This document shows positions 8,068 to 14,652 of a stretch of 42,114 bases of DNA, in pieces. A model generated the notes under the pieces. The model was not told where the DNA came from and ran no database searches. It worked only from the letters and a program-made list of their open reading frames with translations. The DNA comes from Candidatus Moranbacteria bacterium RIFOXYB1_FULL_43_19 (GTDB taxonomy: Bacteria; Patescibacteriota; Minisyncoccia; Moranbacterales; UBA11712). The stretch spans positions 1 to 42,114 of the forward strand of contig MFSH01000013.1 of assembly GCA_001784875.1 (NCBI GenBank), in the 5' to 3' direction. The position numbers and the translations under genes are program-made. Position 1 is the stretch's first letter. The number at the start of each line of letters is the position of its first letter.

Positions 8068-8136
8068 ATGAAAGGACTTGCTCTCTGGATTATCGGGCTT
8101 ATTTTGTTGTGGGCGTCGGGAAGAAAAAAGGAGTAG
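8068..8136 (+). CDS. Very small membrane peptide (22 aa)
   Basis: A strong SD (AAGGAGGA at 8051-8058) precedes an ATG and a 22-residue ORF, MKGLALWIIGLILLWASGRKKE. The peptide is one hydrophobic helix with a basic tail, the layout of many small single-pass membrane peptides. It lies 33 bases after the YggU gene and before a terminator hairpin (8202-8230). The function is unknown. The SD is far stronger than at the neighbouring larger genes, which favours real translation. Confidence 0.55.
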   Translation: MKGLALWIIGLILLWASGRKKE

Positions 8137-8201
8137 CTCTTTTGAGAGAAGCACAAGGATAAAAAATAGTAAAATGAAAAACAGTGCAGCTGCACTTTGC
8201 C

Positions 8202-8230
8202 GGGTAGGCCCAAGAGCCTACCCATTTTTA
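8202..8230 (+). terminator. Rho-independent terminator
   Basis: GGGTAGGC (8202-8209) and GCCTACCC (8216-8223) form an 8-bp stem with a 6-base loop, followed by ATTTTTA. A separate 14-base palindrome with the core GTGCAGCTGCAC lies at 8183-8196; the same core is in a palindrome at 19609-19634. Confidence 0.8.
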
Positions 8231-8286
8231 TAGGCGTGAAAAATACGGACGGAAACAAAAAGCGAGCCGAAACTTGCTTTTTTGCC

Positions 8287-8311
8287 TTGACGAAGGCTAA
8301 GCCTTCGTCAA
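8287..8311. repeat. 25-base odd palindrome
   Basis: TTGACGAAGGCT - A - AGCCTTCGTCAA: perfect 12-bp arms around one central base, in the spacer before the gene at 8414. A very similar unit (GACGAGAGCT - T - AGCTCTCGTC) is in frame inside the CapA gene at 12753-12773. Confidence 0.7.
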
Positions 8312-8336
8312 AACCAGCTGTGGATAGCTCCTCGGT

Positions 8337-8366
8337 TTGCAGGGGGGGGGATTTATCTGATAGAAT
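8337..8366 (+). promoter_or_regulatory. Possible promoter with a G9 tract in the spacer
   Basis: TTGCAG (8337-8342) and TAGAAT (8361-8366) are 18 bases apart; the spacer is mostly a run of nine G (8342-8350 including the last -35 base). If real, a change of one G would alter the spacing. The -35 match is modest. Confidence 0.35.
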
Positions 8367-8413
8367 AACTCCAAGAAACCTTTCCAAGCCAAAAAATCCA
8401 AAAAAAACCAAAA

Positions 8414-8758
8414 ATGCTCTACGAACCTCCCAAAACAAAAAAATATATCCTTATCGGAGCCACTGCCGTCGTTTTGGCTGTTTTGGTTATCATAGCTGCT
8501 CCACTGTTATTCAAAAACAAAACAACTCAAACCCCAACCGCCAATCTTCCTCTGACAGCCGAGCAGAAAAAAATGCAAAAAGAGCAGGACAAACTCATTG
8601 AAATGGCAAAAAAGGAAAAAGACAGCCTTCCTTCACAAGAATATCTGAAAAAAGAATCAGACAGGCTCATCGAAGAAGCCAAAACCAGCGGAGCAGGAAA
8701 ATCACAGGAAGAAATTGCAAAAGACCAAGAAGCCATGATAAACGCAGCTAAAAAATAA
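8414..8758 (+). CDS. Hypothetical membrane-anchored helical protein
   Basis: A 114-residue protein with a short cytoplasmic head, one membrane helix (YILIGATAVVLAVLVIIAAPLLF) and a Lys/Glu-rich, probably coiled-coil, outside part (AEQKKMQKEQDKLIEMAKKEKD and so on). No named family is recognised. It ends 11 bases before the next surface-protein gene, so the two are probably one transcript. The upstream region has the G9-containing promoter candidate. Confidence 0.65.
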   Translation: MLYEPPKTKKYILIGATAVVLAVLVIIAAPLLFKNKTTQTPTANLPLTAEQKKMQKEQDKLIEMAKKEKDSLPSQEYLKKESDRLIEEAKTSGAGKSQEEIAKDQEAMINAAKK

Positions 8759-8769
8759 ATTTAAATAAT

Positions 8770-9315
8770 ATGAAACAAAAAATGAAGAAAATCTTCGAAA
8801 ACGCTGTCTGGTGGTCAGGAGTAGTGATGGTGGGTCTTGTTCTCGGTATTTCCCTGCAAGTCGTAAAAGCTTGGACGGAGCCAACTGAAGCGCCTCCCGG
8901 CGGAAACGTGGGAGCGCCGATAAATACAAGTCTGGTTGGACAGTGGAAAAAAGGTTTGCTGCAATTAGGAGCGCTTACTCTTTTCAATGATCCAGCCGTG
9001 AGCGGAATTGATGTAACCGGGAAAGTTCTCACCGCTCAAAACGCCTATGGGGCGACTGCTTGGGCGGCGGGCGGAGGGGGAGGAACCTGCTACACTAACT
9101 TCGGAGGATCGGAATGCGGTTTGGGTTTTACAGCCGCTTTAACGGGCTACGCAACGTATTATTACAACAGCGGTGGAGCATCTGTACTAGGAGGATTGAT
9201 ATGCAGCTCAATCAAGCACGATTCAATTTCAGGAGGTCTCGGTTTTGCTGGGGTGTCAGATACATCAAAGTATTCAAATGTTCGCAATGAGTCGTGCGCC
9301 ATTTGTTGTAAATAA
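8770..9315 (+). CDS. Secreted/surface protein with the WTEP..GGNVGAPINTS segment
   Basis: A 181-residue protein. An N-terminal membrane/signal segment (WWSGVVMVGLVLGISLQVV) is followed at once by KAWTEPTEAPPGGNVGAPINTS, a segment I recognise as common at the start of exported Patescibacteria proteins; the gene at 41784 has almost the same N-terminus. The rest is Gly/Ser/Thr-rich with several Cys and ends in a Cys cluster (SCAICC). The N-terminus recalls pseudopilin-like or sorted surface proteins, but the export route is not shown by the sequence. A strong terminator follows at 9348-9376. Confidence 0.75.
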   Translation: MKQKMKKIFENAVWWSGVVMVGLVLGISLQVVKAWTEPTEAPPGGNVGAPINTSLVGQWKKGLLQLGALTLFNDPAVSGIDVTGKVLTAQNAYGATAWAAGGGGGTCYTNFGGSECGLGFTAALTGYATYYYNSGGASVLGGLICSSIKHDSISGGLGFAGVSDTSKYSNVRNESCAICCK

Positions 9316-9347
9316 CCATTCCTAAAGTTAAACTTAAGGAATCTAAG

Positions 9348-9376
9348 AAAAAAGCGGGTTTCGACCCGCTTTTTTT
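9348..9376 (+). terminator. Rho-independent terminator before comEC
   Basis: AAAAAAGCGGG (9348-9358) and CCCGCTTTTTT (9365-9375) form an 11-bp stem with a 6-base loop, ending in a T-run. The comEC -10 box TATAAT starts three bases later (9379-9384). Confidence 0.9.
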
Positions 9377-9378
9377 GA

Positions 9379-9391
9379 TATAATTATATCG
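9379..9391 (+). promoter_or_regulatory. -10 box suggesting a leaderless comEC transcript
   Basis: TATAAT at 9379-9384 is only six bases before the GTG start at 9391, so a normal start of transcription would be at or next to the start codon. No good -35 is seen. Confidence 0.4.
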
Positions 9392-10926
9392 TGAGCAAAT
9401 CGAGGATTTTTTTTATTCTGTCTTTGGCTTTTTTGGCGGGTGTTTTTTTGGCATCGTTTTTTCAAATTGAAAAGTATATTCTTTTGCTCCTTGTCACTTC
9501 GGGGATTATTGTTTTCGTCATAAATTACAAAAACAAAAAAGTCATCGTCGCCAGCGCGGCGGTTTTGTTTTTGGCGCTCGGGATTTGGCGGACGAATGTT
9601 TCGCTCGACGCGGTAAAAAATAATTTAGCCGACCAAAAAATGGGCCCGTCGGAATTTGTCGGTATAGTTTCAAAAGAGCCGGAGATTGCTGAGCAGAACC
9701 AAAAAATAACAATTGAGTCCATGAACCATGACAACCACTACCGTATTACAGAATACGGTAGTGAAATGGTTGGTGGTGGAAAAAGCAGGATGAAGATATT
9801 AATGAACGTTTCTGCTTATCCCAGATATCAATATGGAGATGAAATGAAAGTAAGCTGTGTTCTGCAAAAGCCGGAAAATTTTTCTGAAAATTTCGACTAT
9901 CAAATGTATCTCGCCAAAGACGGAATCTATCGCCTTTGCGACAAGGCGCAAATAACTGTCGTTTCGAAAAATCGGGGAAATAAATCATATACTTTCATTT
10001 TGTCGGTTAAAAACAAATTCGAAGAAAAACTTTCGGCGATATTTCCCGATCCGGAAGGGGCATATCTCAAGGGGCTTCTGCTTGGCGGAAGTAAAAGAAT
10101 GACCAAAGACTTGAGTGACGCATTTCAGAAAACAGGAACGACGCACACGGTCGCGGTTTCGGGCTATAACGTGACAATCGTCGCCGCGTTTTTGATGTGG
10201 CTCGGGATCTGGCTGGGCCTTTGGCGCCAGCAAGTTTTTTCTTTTGCGGTTATTGGAATAGTTTTGTTTGTTCTCATGACCGGTGCACCGAGTTCGGCCG
10301 TGCGGGCGGGTATAATGGGAACCCTTGTCATCTGGGCGATGAAAGAGGGGAGGCTGGCCAATTCCACGAACGCGATTTTGCTCGCGGCCGGTGCAATGCT
10401 CCTGATCAATCCGCTGCTTCTCCGATACGATGCAGGATTCCAGCTTTCTTTTTTGGCGACGCTTGGAATTGTTTATCTGTCTCCCCTCTTGGAAAATTTT
10501 TTTTGGCGAGGGGGGAGAGCGCCGAAGCTGATTCAGGAAACAGTTATCCTCACCATGTCGGCAATGATTTTCGTTTTGCCAATTATTCTCAATTCTTTTG
10601 AAAAACTTTCTTTGGTCTCCCCTATTGCCAATTTTTTGATTTTACCGGTGATACCGGCGATAATGGGTATGGGGTTTGTGGCGGGGATGATCGGATTTGT
10701 TTTCGTTCCGTTGGGAAAACTCGTTGGATTCGTCCCTTATATTTTCCTCAAAATTGAATTGTTTGCGGTTCAATGGATGGCGAGTTGGAGCTGGTCATCG
10801 GTTGAGATCAAGAATTTTGGATGGGAACATATCACAATATATTATTTGATTTTATTTCTAGCGATATATTTTTATAAAAGAAAAAGCCGCCCGAAGGCGG
10901 CGGTGAGTCCAGAAATAATAATATAA
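9391..10926 (+). CDS. comEC: ComEC/Rec2 DNA-uptake channel (without the hydrolase domain)
   Basis: ComEC forms the inner-membrane channel for single-stranded DNA in natural competence. The 511-residue protein has the N-terminal hydrophobic segments, a soluble OB-like domain (about residues 75-200), and the competence domain with GLLLGGSKRMTKDLSDAFQKTG followed by HTVAVSGYNV and many membrane helices. The usual C-terminal metallo-beta-lactamase domain is missing here and is encoded by a separate gene at 11251. Translation starts at GTG without SD. A 12-bp-stem palindrome (9736-9763) is in frame within the soluble domain, adding NHYRITEYGSEMV-type sequence. Confidence 0.92.
   Translation: MSKSRIFFILSLAFLAGVFLASFFQIEKYILLLLVTSGIIVFVINYKNKKVIVASAAVLFLALGIWRTNVSLDAVKNNLADQKMGPSEFVGIVSKEPEIAEQNQKITIESMNHDNHYRITEYGSEMVGGGKSRMKILMNVSAYPRYQYGDEMKVSCVLQKPENFSENFDYQMYLAKDGIYRLCDKAQITVVSKNRGNKSYTFILSVKNKFEEKLSAIFPDPEGAYLKGLLLGGSKRMTKDLSDAFQKTGTTHTVAVSGYNVTIVAAFLMWLGIWLGLWRQQVFSFAVIGIVLFVLMTGAPSSAVRAGIMGTLVIWAMKEGRLANSTNAILLAAGAMLLINPLLLRYDAGFQLSFLATLGIVYLSPLLENFFWRGGRAPKLIQETVILTMSAMIFVLPIILNSFEKLSLVSPIANFLILPVIPAIMGMGFVAGMIGFVFVPLGKLVGFVPYIFLKIELFAVQWMASWSWSSVEIKNFGWEHITIYYLILFLAIYFYKRKSRPKAAVSPEIII
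9736..9763. repeat. In-frame palindrome in comEC
   Basis: CACTACCGTATT (9736-9747) and AATACGGTAGTG (9752-9763) form a perfect 12-bp stem with loop ACAG, inside the coding region of the soluble domain. Confidence 0.75.
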
Positions 10927-10933
10927 GATCAGG

Positions 10934-11182
10934 CTAAGCCGATCCGATGGCCAAGACGAATTTCACTTTGTGCGGCTGGAGAGTCCTAAGATGCTTTACT
11001 TTTTCCTGTTCATTGAGTGGAACATTTTCCGGGTCTGTCCAACAGCTACCGCGGGTTGTCTTAAGATTCTTTTTGCAGCACTGGTGGTGTTTCACGCACC
11101 AGCCCTTGGCGTGAAGACCACATTTATTTCTTATGGACCACACGGCGCTCCAGTCATTTGCTTCGGGTTTGCCCGTCGTCAT
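10934..11182 (-). CDS. Small Cys/His-rich orphan protein between the comEC halves
   Basis: An 82-residue ORF on the opposite strand between comEC and its hydrolase half. A strong SD (TTTAGGAGGTTCAG before ATG) decides the start. The middle is Cys/His-rich (NKCGLHAKGWCVKHHQCCKK, then a Cys in GSCW), which could bind a metal. No family is recognised. A -35 TTGACA with a weak -10 on the minus strand lies just upstream, overlapping the start codon of the hydrolase gene, so the two are expressed divergently. Its 3' end faces the end of comEC. Confidence 0.65.
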   Translation of the reverse strand: MTTGKPEANDWSAVWSIRNKCGLHAKGWCVKHHQCCKKNLKTTRGSCWTDPENVPLNEQEKVKHLRTLQPHKVKFVLAIGSA

Positions 11183-11222
11183 CTGAACCTCCTAAATCAA
11201 GATGAATTCTGAACCTGAGAAT

Positions 11223-11251
11223 AAATAAGCATTTTTCAAATGCATTGTCAA
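11223..11251 (-). promoter_or_regulatory. Minus-strand promoter for the Cys/His-rich gene
   Basis: Read on the minus strand: TTGACA (11251-11246), a 17-base spacer, TTATTT (11228-11223). The -35 box shares its first base with the ATG of the divergent gene at 11251. Confidence 0.5.
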
Positions 11252-12099
11252 TGAAAATTCCAAGATATTATTATTTCGCGGTAGCAATTCTTTTCATACT
11301 ATTTGCCTATTTTTCGTACCAAATTTTCGTAGCGGTTCAACCGCTACAGGTGGTTTTTTTCGATGTCGGGCAGGGGGATTCGATTTTAATCCAAAAAGGA
11401 ACGCAGCAGATTTTGATTGACGGCGGTCCGAGCGGAAAAACGGAACTCGCGAAACTGGGAAAATATCTTCCCTATTTCGACCGCGAGATTGAAATTGTCA
11501 TTGCCACGCATCCGGATAAGGATCATATCGCCGGACTGGTCGAAGTAGCGCGCAATTATAGGATAGGCAAAGTTCTCGCGACCGGCGCTGAAAAAGATAC
11601 CCAAGTTTACAAAGAATGGAAAGATGTTCTTTCGTATAACAAGATCGAAACACTTGAAGCTGCAAGGGGAATGGAAGTGAAATTCGAGAATTTCGATATG
11701 AAAATTATTCATCCTCAAGCGAAAGTGAATGCGTCAGTCGGAGATGCAAACAATGATTCGATTGTCATGCGGCTTGATCATGGCGAAAATTCATTTCTTT
11801 TCACAGGCGATATTGAATCAAGCGCCGAAAATGAGATTTTGGATAGCGGGGAGAATATTGATGTTGACATTCTGAAAGTCGCCCACCACGGGTCGAAATA
11901 TTCCTCAAGCGATGCGTTTCTCGACGCGGCCAGTCCGGAAGAAGCCGTTATCTCGGTGAGTAAAAATAATTCCTATGGCCATCCGACAGAAGCGGTGCTG
12001 AAGTCGCTCCAAGCGAGAAATGTTGAGATTTTTAGGACGGATAAGAATGGAGATATAGCATATAAATGTTCTAATTCAAGCAAGCAATGTATAAATTAG
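11251..12099 (+). CDS. ComEC-type metallo-beta-lactamase domain protein
   Basis: In most bacteria this domain is the C-terminal part of ComEC and is thought to degrade the non-transported DNA strand. Here it is a separate 282-residue protein with its own N-terminal membrane helix (about residues 7-24). Motifs: VVFFDVGQGDSILIQ (34-48), the metal-binding THPDKDH (86-92) and AHHGSKYSS further on, then SYGHPTEAVL. It lies downstream of comEC, separated by a gene on the other strand. The start is set at ATG 11251; an in-frame TTG is present six bases earlier. A 19-base odd palindrome (11329-11347) encodes part of the residues between the membrane helix and the domain. Confidence 0.9.
   Translation: MKIPRYYYFAVAILFILFAYFSYQIFVAVQPLQVVFFDVGQGDSILIQKGTQQILIDGGPSGKTELAKLGKYLPYFDREIEIVIATHPDKDHIAGLVEVARNYRIGKVLATGAEKDTQVYKEWKDVLSYNKIETLEAARGMEVKFENFDMKIIHPQAKVNASVGDANNDSIVMRLDHGENSFLFTGDIESSAENEILDSGENIDVDILKVAHHGSKYSSSDAFLDAASPEEAVISVSKNNSYGHPTEAVLKSLQARNVEIFRTDKNGDIAYKCSNSSKQCIN
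11329..11347. repeat. In-frame odd palindrome in the hydrolase gene
   Basis: GTAGCGGTT - C - AACCGCTAC: 9-bp arms around one central C, encoding the junction (VAVQPLQ) between membrane helix and catalytic domain. Confidence 0.65.
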
Positions 12100-12167
12100 G
12101 CTCCATAATAAGGTGTTAGATATGCGCATATGCTGAAAATTGACACCGATATAATATTAATAAAGCC

Positions 12168-13205
12168 ATGAGAAAATTCAGGAGTATCTATTTATGGCTC
12201 GGATTAATTTTGATGGTTTTTGCGCTGGCCGGTTGTGCGAGGAATGTCGACTTGCGCCAGCAGGCGAAGGAAGAAAAAACACAGGAGCAAAAAAGCATAA
12301 CATCGATGCAGGAAGCGGCTGATTCGCAAGACGGTTTTGGACATCCGATGTCCAGCGGGACATCGGATGTCTTGAATAGCGATCCAATGAAAATTCTTTT
12401 CGTCGGCGATATGATGTTTGACCGGCATATTCGGGAAACGGTCGGAAAATATGGGAATGGCGACTGTAATAACATCCTTGAACCGCTCAAAGAAAAATTG
12501 TCGGAATATAATCTCGTTGTTGGCAACCTCGAAGGGCCGATTACGGATAAAGAGTCAGTGAGTACGAACACAAAAATGGATGAAAGCAAAAATTTGATTT
12601 TTACTTTCGATCCGGCGGTGGCAAAAACTCTTTTCGATAATAATATAAAATTAGTCAATCTTGGAAACAATCATATTCTGAACCAGGGAGAAAAAGGCGT
12701 GGAGCAAACCAAAAAATTTCTGGATGAGGCGGGCGTGGAGTATTTCGGCTACGACGAGAGCTTAGCTCTCGTCAAAGAATTTGGCGGCGTGAAAATTGGA
12801 TTCGTTGGTTACAACTATTCTGTTTCGGGTTCAGCTGATGTAACGGTTGAAAACATCAAAAAAGCAAAAGAGCAATCGGACATTGCGGTAGTCTTGCCTC
12901 ATTGGGGAGCGGAATACAAAACGGGCGAACCGGGAGCGAGCGTTCGCGCACTCGCCTATCGTTTCATTGACGCGGGCGCAGATGCGGTCATTGGAACCCA
13001 TCCGCATGTCATCCAAAATTCAGAAGAATATAACGGCCAGAAAATATATTATTCTCTCGGCAATTTCGTCTTTGACCAGTATTTTCAGAAAGAAACAATG
13101 GAAGGGCTGGGAGTGGAAATGACAATCAATCCCGACCGCACGATGGAATTTGGCGAATTGAAATTCGAAATGACGAAAAAAGGGCAAACCGTTTTAGGTC
13201 AATAG
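12168..13205 (+). CDS. CapA-family lipoprotein (poly-gamma-glutamate synthesis type)
   Basis: A 345-residue exported lipoprotein: a signal peptide ends in the lipobox LAGC with C23 as the lipidated residue. A polar linker follows, and then a CapA/PgsA-like calcineurin-type phosphoesterase fold: KILFVGDMMFDRHIRE, LVVGNLEGPITD, LVNLGNNHILNQGEKG, VVLPHWGAEYKTGEPG, GADAVIGTHPHVIQ and YSLGNFVFDQYF. CapA relatives take part in capsule or poly-gamma-glutamate export; the substrate here is not known. Two palindromic repeats are in frame: one in the linker (12340-12371, encoding HPMSSGTSDV) and one in the domain (12753-12773, encoding DESLALV). Confidence 0.88.
   Translation: MRKFRSIYLWLGLILMVFALAGCARNVDLRQQAKEEKTQEQKSITSMQEAADSQDGFGHPMSSGTSDVLNSDPMKILFVGDMMFDRHIRETVGKYGNGDCNNILEPLKEKLSEYNLVVGNLEGPITDKESVSTNTKMDESKNLIFTFDPAVAKTLFDNNIKLVNLGNNHILNQGEKGVEQTKKFLDEAGVEYFGYDESLALVKEFGGVKIGFVGYNYSVSGSADVTVENIKKAKEQSDIAVVLPHWGAEYKTGEPGASVRALAYRFIDAGADAVIGTHPHVIQNSEEYNGQKIYYSLGNFVFDQYFQKETMEGLGVEMTINPDRTMEFGELKFEMTKKGQTVLGQ
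12340..12371. repeat. Double palindrome (P + P') in the CapA gene
   Basis: P = GACATCCGATGTC (12340-12352), linker CAGCGG, P' = GACATCGGATGTC (12359-12371). Each half is an odd palindrome and P' is the reverse complement of P, so the unit can form one long or two short hairpins. It is in frame in the linker after the lipobox. Confidence 0.75.
12753..12773. repeat. In-frame 21-base odd palindrome in the CapA gene
   Basis: GACGAGAGCT - T - AGCTCTCGTC, 10-bp arms around one T. Confidence 0.75.
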
Positions 13206-13335
13206 TCACAAAGGTCATTAGCTGGAGGACAGGCCATTAGTCATAAGTCTTTGGTCTTTGGAAAAAAGCCAATGACTCATGACTCATAACCAGACCCACT
13301 GCCAAAAACCTAGTTACCAACGACTAGACCAAAAT
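13206..13335. repeat. Word-like spacer (TCATTAG / CCAATGAC words)
   Basis: GGTCATTAG, GCCATTAGTCAT, GTCTTTGGTCTTTGG, then after AAAAAA the complementary CCAATGACTCATGACTCAT and ACCCACTGCC. The arrangement mirrors the spacer at 5259-5384. A short outer pair TAGACCA..TGGTCTA follows at about 13325-13355. No gene is seen. Confidence 0.5.
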
Positions 13336-13402
13336 GTTCTATTGGCAATGGTCTAAAATAAAGCCTTAGATAAGCTATTTTTATCGATTGTTTCACACAC
13401 AG

Positions 13403-13431
13403 TTGACTTCCGGCTTTTTTTATGATAAAAT
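13403..13431 (+). promoter_or_regulatory. Sigma-70-type promoter
   Basis: TTGACT (13403-13408), a 17-base spacer, TAAAAT (13426-13431). The leader contains a hairpin of GTGCG and CGCAC and leads to the strong SD of the gene at 13509. Confidence 0.75.
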
Positions 13432-13508
13432 AACACATTGCTTTAGTGCGTATTGCGCACGGGCAATAAAATTAAAAAATATTCCCAACAAGGGGAGGTT
13501 TGGGGATC

Positions 13509-13910
13509 ATGAAGAAAATAAATGTGAAAAAAGTCTTGGTCAGAGGAATTATCACCTGTGCGTTAATTGGCTTGATATGGTTTGTGTGTTGGGCAATTTT
13601 TGCGCCCTACATGACTATCTCAATTGTAAACAGCACGCCTGCCAGCTTACTCGCCATTAACAAAGCCAATGTTGAGCCTGCAAAGTGGAATATAACCTTC
13701 ACCTATGCCATTCGCATTGTCGGCGCAAATTTTGACCTAAAGCGTTATCGCCTGGAATACCCTGGCGATGTGGCATACGAGGCTCTGCCGGATGAGTCAC
13801 GCAATGTGTTTGTAATCATGACCAACAACGATTTCCGTGACTTATTGCCGTATATTGATCGCTTTGTTAAAGCAGTGGAGTATCGTCCGCAAACTAAGGC
13901 TAAGCGATAG
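13509..13910 (+). CDS. Hypothetical single-pass membrane protein with strong SD
   Basis: A 133-residue protein starting MKKINVKKVLVRG, chosen because AAGGGGAGG ends 10 bases before this ATG. One membrane helix (IITCALIGLIWFVCWAIFAPY) is followed by about 100 residues predicted to lie outside, with alternating beta-like segments (WNITFTYAIRIVG, RYRLEYPGDVAYEAL). No family is recognised. It has a near-consensus promoter and heads a group with two very small ORFs downstream. Confidence 0.75.
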   Translation: MKKINVKKVLVRGIITCALIGLIWFVCWAIFAPYMTISIVNSTPASLLAINKANVEPAKWNITFTYAIRIVGANFDLKRYRLEYPGDVAYEALPDESRNVFVIMTNNDFRDLLPYIDRFVKAVEYRPQTKAKR

Positions 13911-13944
13911 GCATTAAACTATTATTAAAAGTGAGGTGATGTCC

Positions 13945-14031
13945 ATGCATTCCGGCCAAGTTGCCCCGTTGAGAATTTCTCCGGAGCGTAGTTCTTATTT
14001 AGCTCTTTCGTCCCGATGCGGAACATTGTGA
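13945..14031 (+). CDS. Very small ORF (28 aa)
   Basis: GAGGTGATGTCC precedes the ATG; the peptide starts MHSGQVAPLRISPERSS and ends in CGTL. It lies 34 bases after the 13509 gene. The SD supports translation, but the peptide has no recognisable feature and could be a leader peptide for what follows. Confidence 0.35.
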   Translation: MHSGQVAPLRISPERSSYLALSSRCGTL

Positions 14032-14064
14032 TCGGGAAGCGCACCGGACGCGCGAGGAGGAAAC

Positions 14065-14094
14065 ATGTTCGGATATTTTTCGGGGTTTAACTGA
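14065..14094 (+). CDS. Tiny ORF (9 aa), possible leader peptide
   Basis: MFGYFSGFN follows a strong SD (GAGGAGGA, 8 bases spacing). It is followed within 40 bases by the terminator at 14129-14160, an arrangement seen in leader peptides. There is no known family. Confidence 0.25.
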   Translation: MFGYFSGFN

Positions 14095-14128
14095 AGAAAC
14101 TAACAAACTTGCAGAAAAACCCCCGATC

Positions 14129-14160
14129 GCCCGCAGTGCTTTATGGCTGCGGGCTTTTTC
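14129..14160 (+). terminator. Rho-independent terminator
   Basis: GCCCGCAG (14129-14136) and CTGCGGGC (14147-14154) form an 8-bp stem with a 10-base loop, followed by TTTTTC. A further AT-rich hairpin (ATTATGAA with TTCATAAT) lies at 14182-14221. Confidence 0.9.
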
Positions 14161-14247
14161 TTTTCCGCCTAGTTTATTAAAATTATGAAATGTATATTTC
14201 ACATGCTATCGCATTCATAATATATTTTTTACAAAAATGCTTTTTTC

Positions 14248-14276
14248 TTGCCTCAAAAGAATATATTTGATAATAT
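14248..14276 (+). promoter_or_regulatory. Sigma-70-type promoter
   Basis: TTGCCT (14248-14253), a 17-base spacer, TAATAT (14271-14276). The leader has a GGTG..CACC outer pairing around AGGC..GCCT before the SD at 14331-14338. Confidence 0.65.
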
Positions 14277-14347
14277 ATTTCTATTCTCTTCGGTGGAGGC
14301 GTGGGAGCCTACGAGGAGACACCATTCTACAAGGAGGAAAGCGTCCT

Positions 14348-14410
14348 ATGAATGCACTGTGCTCCAACGTGGCCAAGTCTTCGATCATCTCCGATCTGTG
14401 CGCCTGGTGA
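14348..14410 (+). CDS. Very small ORF (20 aa)
   Basis: A perfect SD AAGGAGG about 10 bases before the ATG and a 20-residue ORF, MNALCSNVAKSSIISDLCAW. It is followed 33 bases later by a second small ORF with an equally good SD. The function is unknown; it may be a regulatory leader peptide or a small protein. Confidence 0.4.
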   Translation: MNALCSNVAKSSIISDLCAW

Positions 14411-14443
14411 CCAGCCGCGGTTCCGACTTAAGGAGGTTAGGCG

Positions 14444-14509
14444 ATGGCCTGGCAAAGTTTTCCGGCGGTGGCTTGTTCTTCCCGCGATTACTTTGCGGGA
14501 TTTACTTAA
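14444..14509 (+). CDS. Very small ORF (21 aa) with SD in a hairpin
   Basis: AAGGAGG at 14430-14436 precedes the ATG of a 21-residue ORF, MAWQSFPAVACSSRDYFAGF plus T. The SD region TAAGGAGGTTAG (14428-14439) is complementary to CTAACCTCTTA (14531-14541), so the SD can be hidden by downstream RNA. Confidence 0.4.
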   Translation: MAWQSFPAVACSSRDYFAGFT

Positions 14510-14541
14510 CGTTCTTTATGTTCTTTTCGGCTAACCTCTTA

Positions 14542-14565
14542 CCCGGTCAACTGGCCGGTTTTTTC
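14542..14565 (+). terminator. Rho-independent terminator
   Basis: CCGGTCA (14543-14549) and TGGCCGG (14552-14558), with one G-T pair, are followed by TTTTTTC. A weaker hairpin (TTAGCG..CGCTAA, 14602-14618, then TATTTTTA) follows before adk. Confidence 0.75.
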
Positions 14566-14652
14566 TTGCTCAAAATATATTTCTTTGCTAATATTATGCT
14601 GTTAGCGGGGTTCGCTAATATTTTTATAACTTCATAAAAAAGAAAACGACCC

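Noticed and set aside
14248-14637. 129-codon ORF across the small-ORF cluster
   Set aside because: It starts within the promoter and reads through the better supported SD-led ORFs and terminator in another frame.
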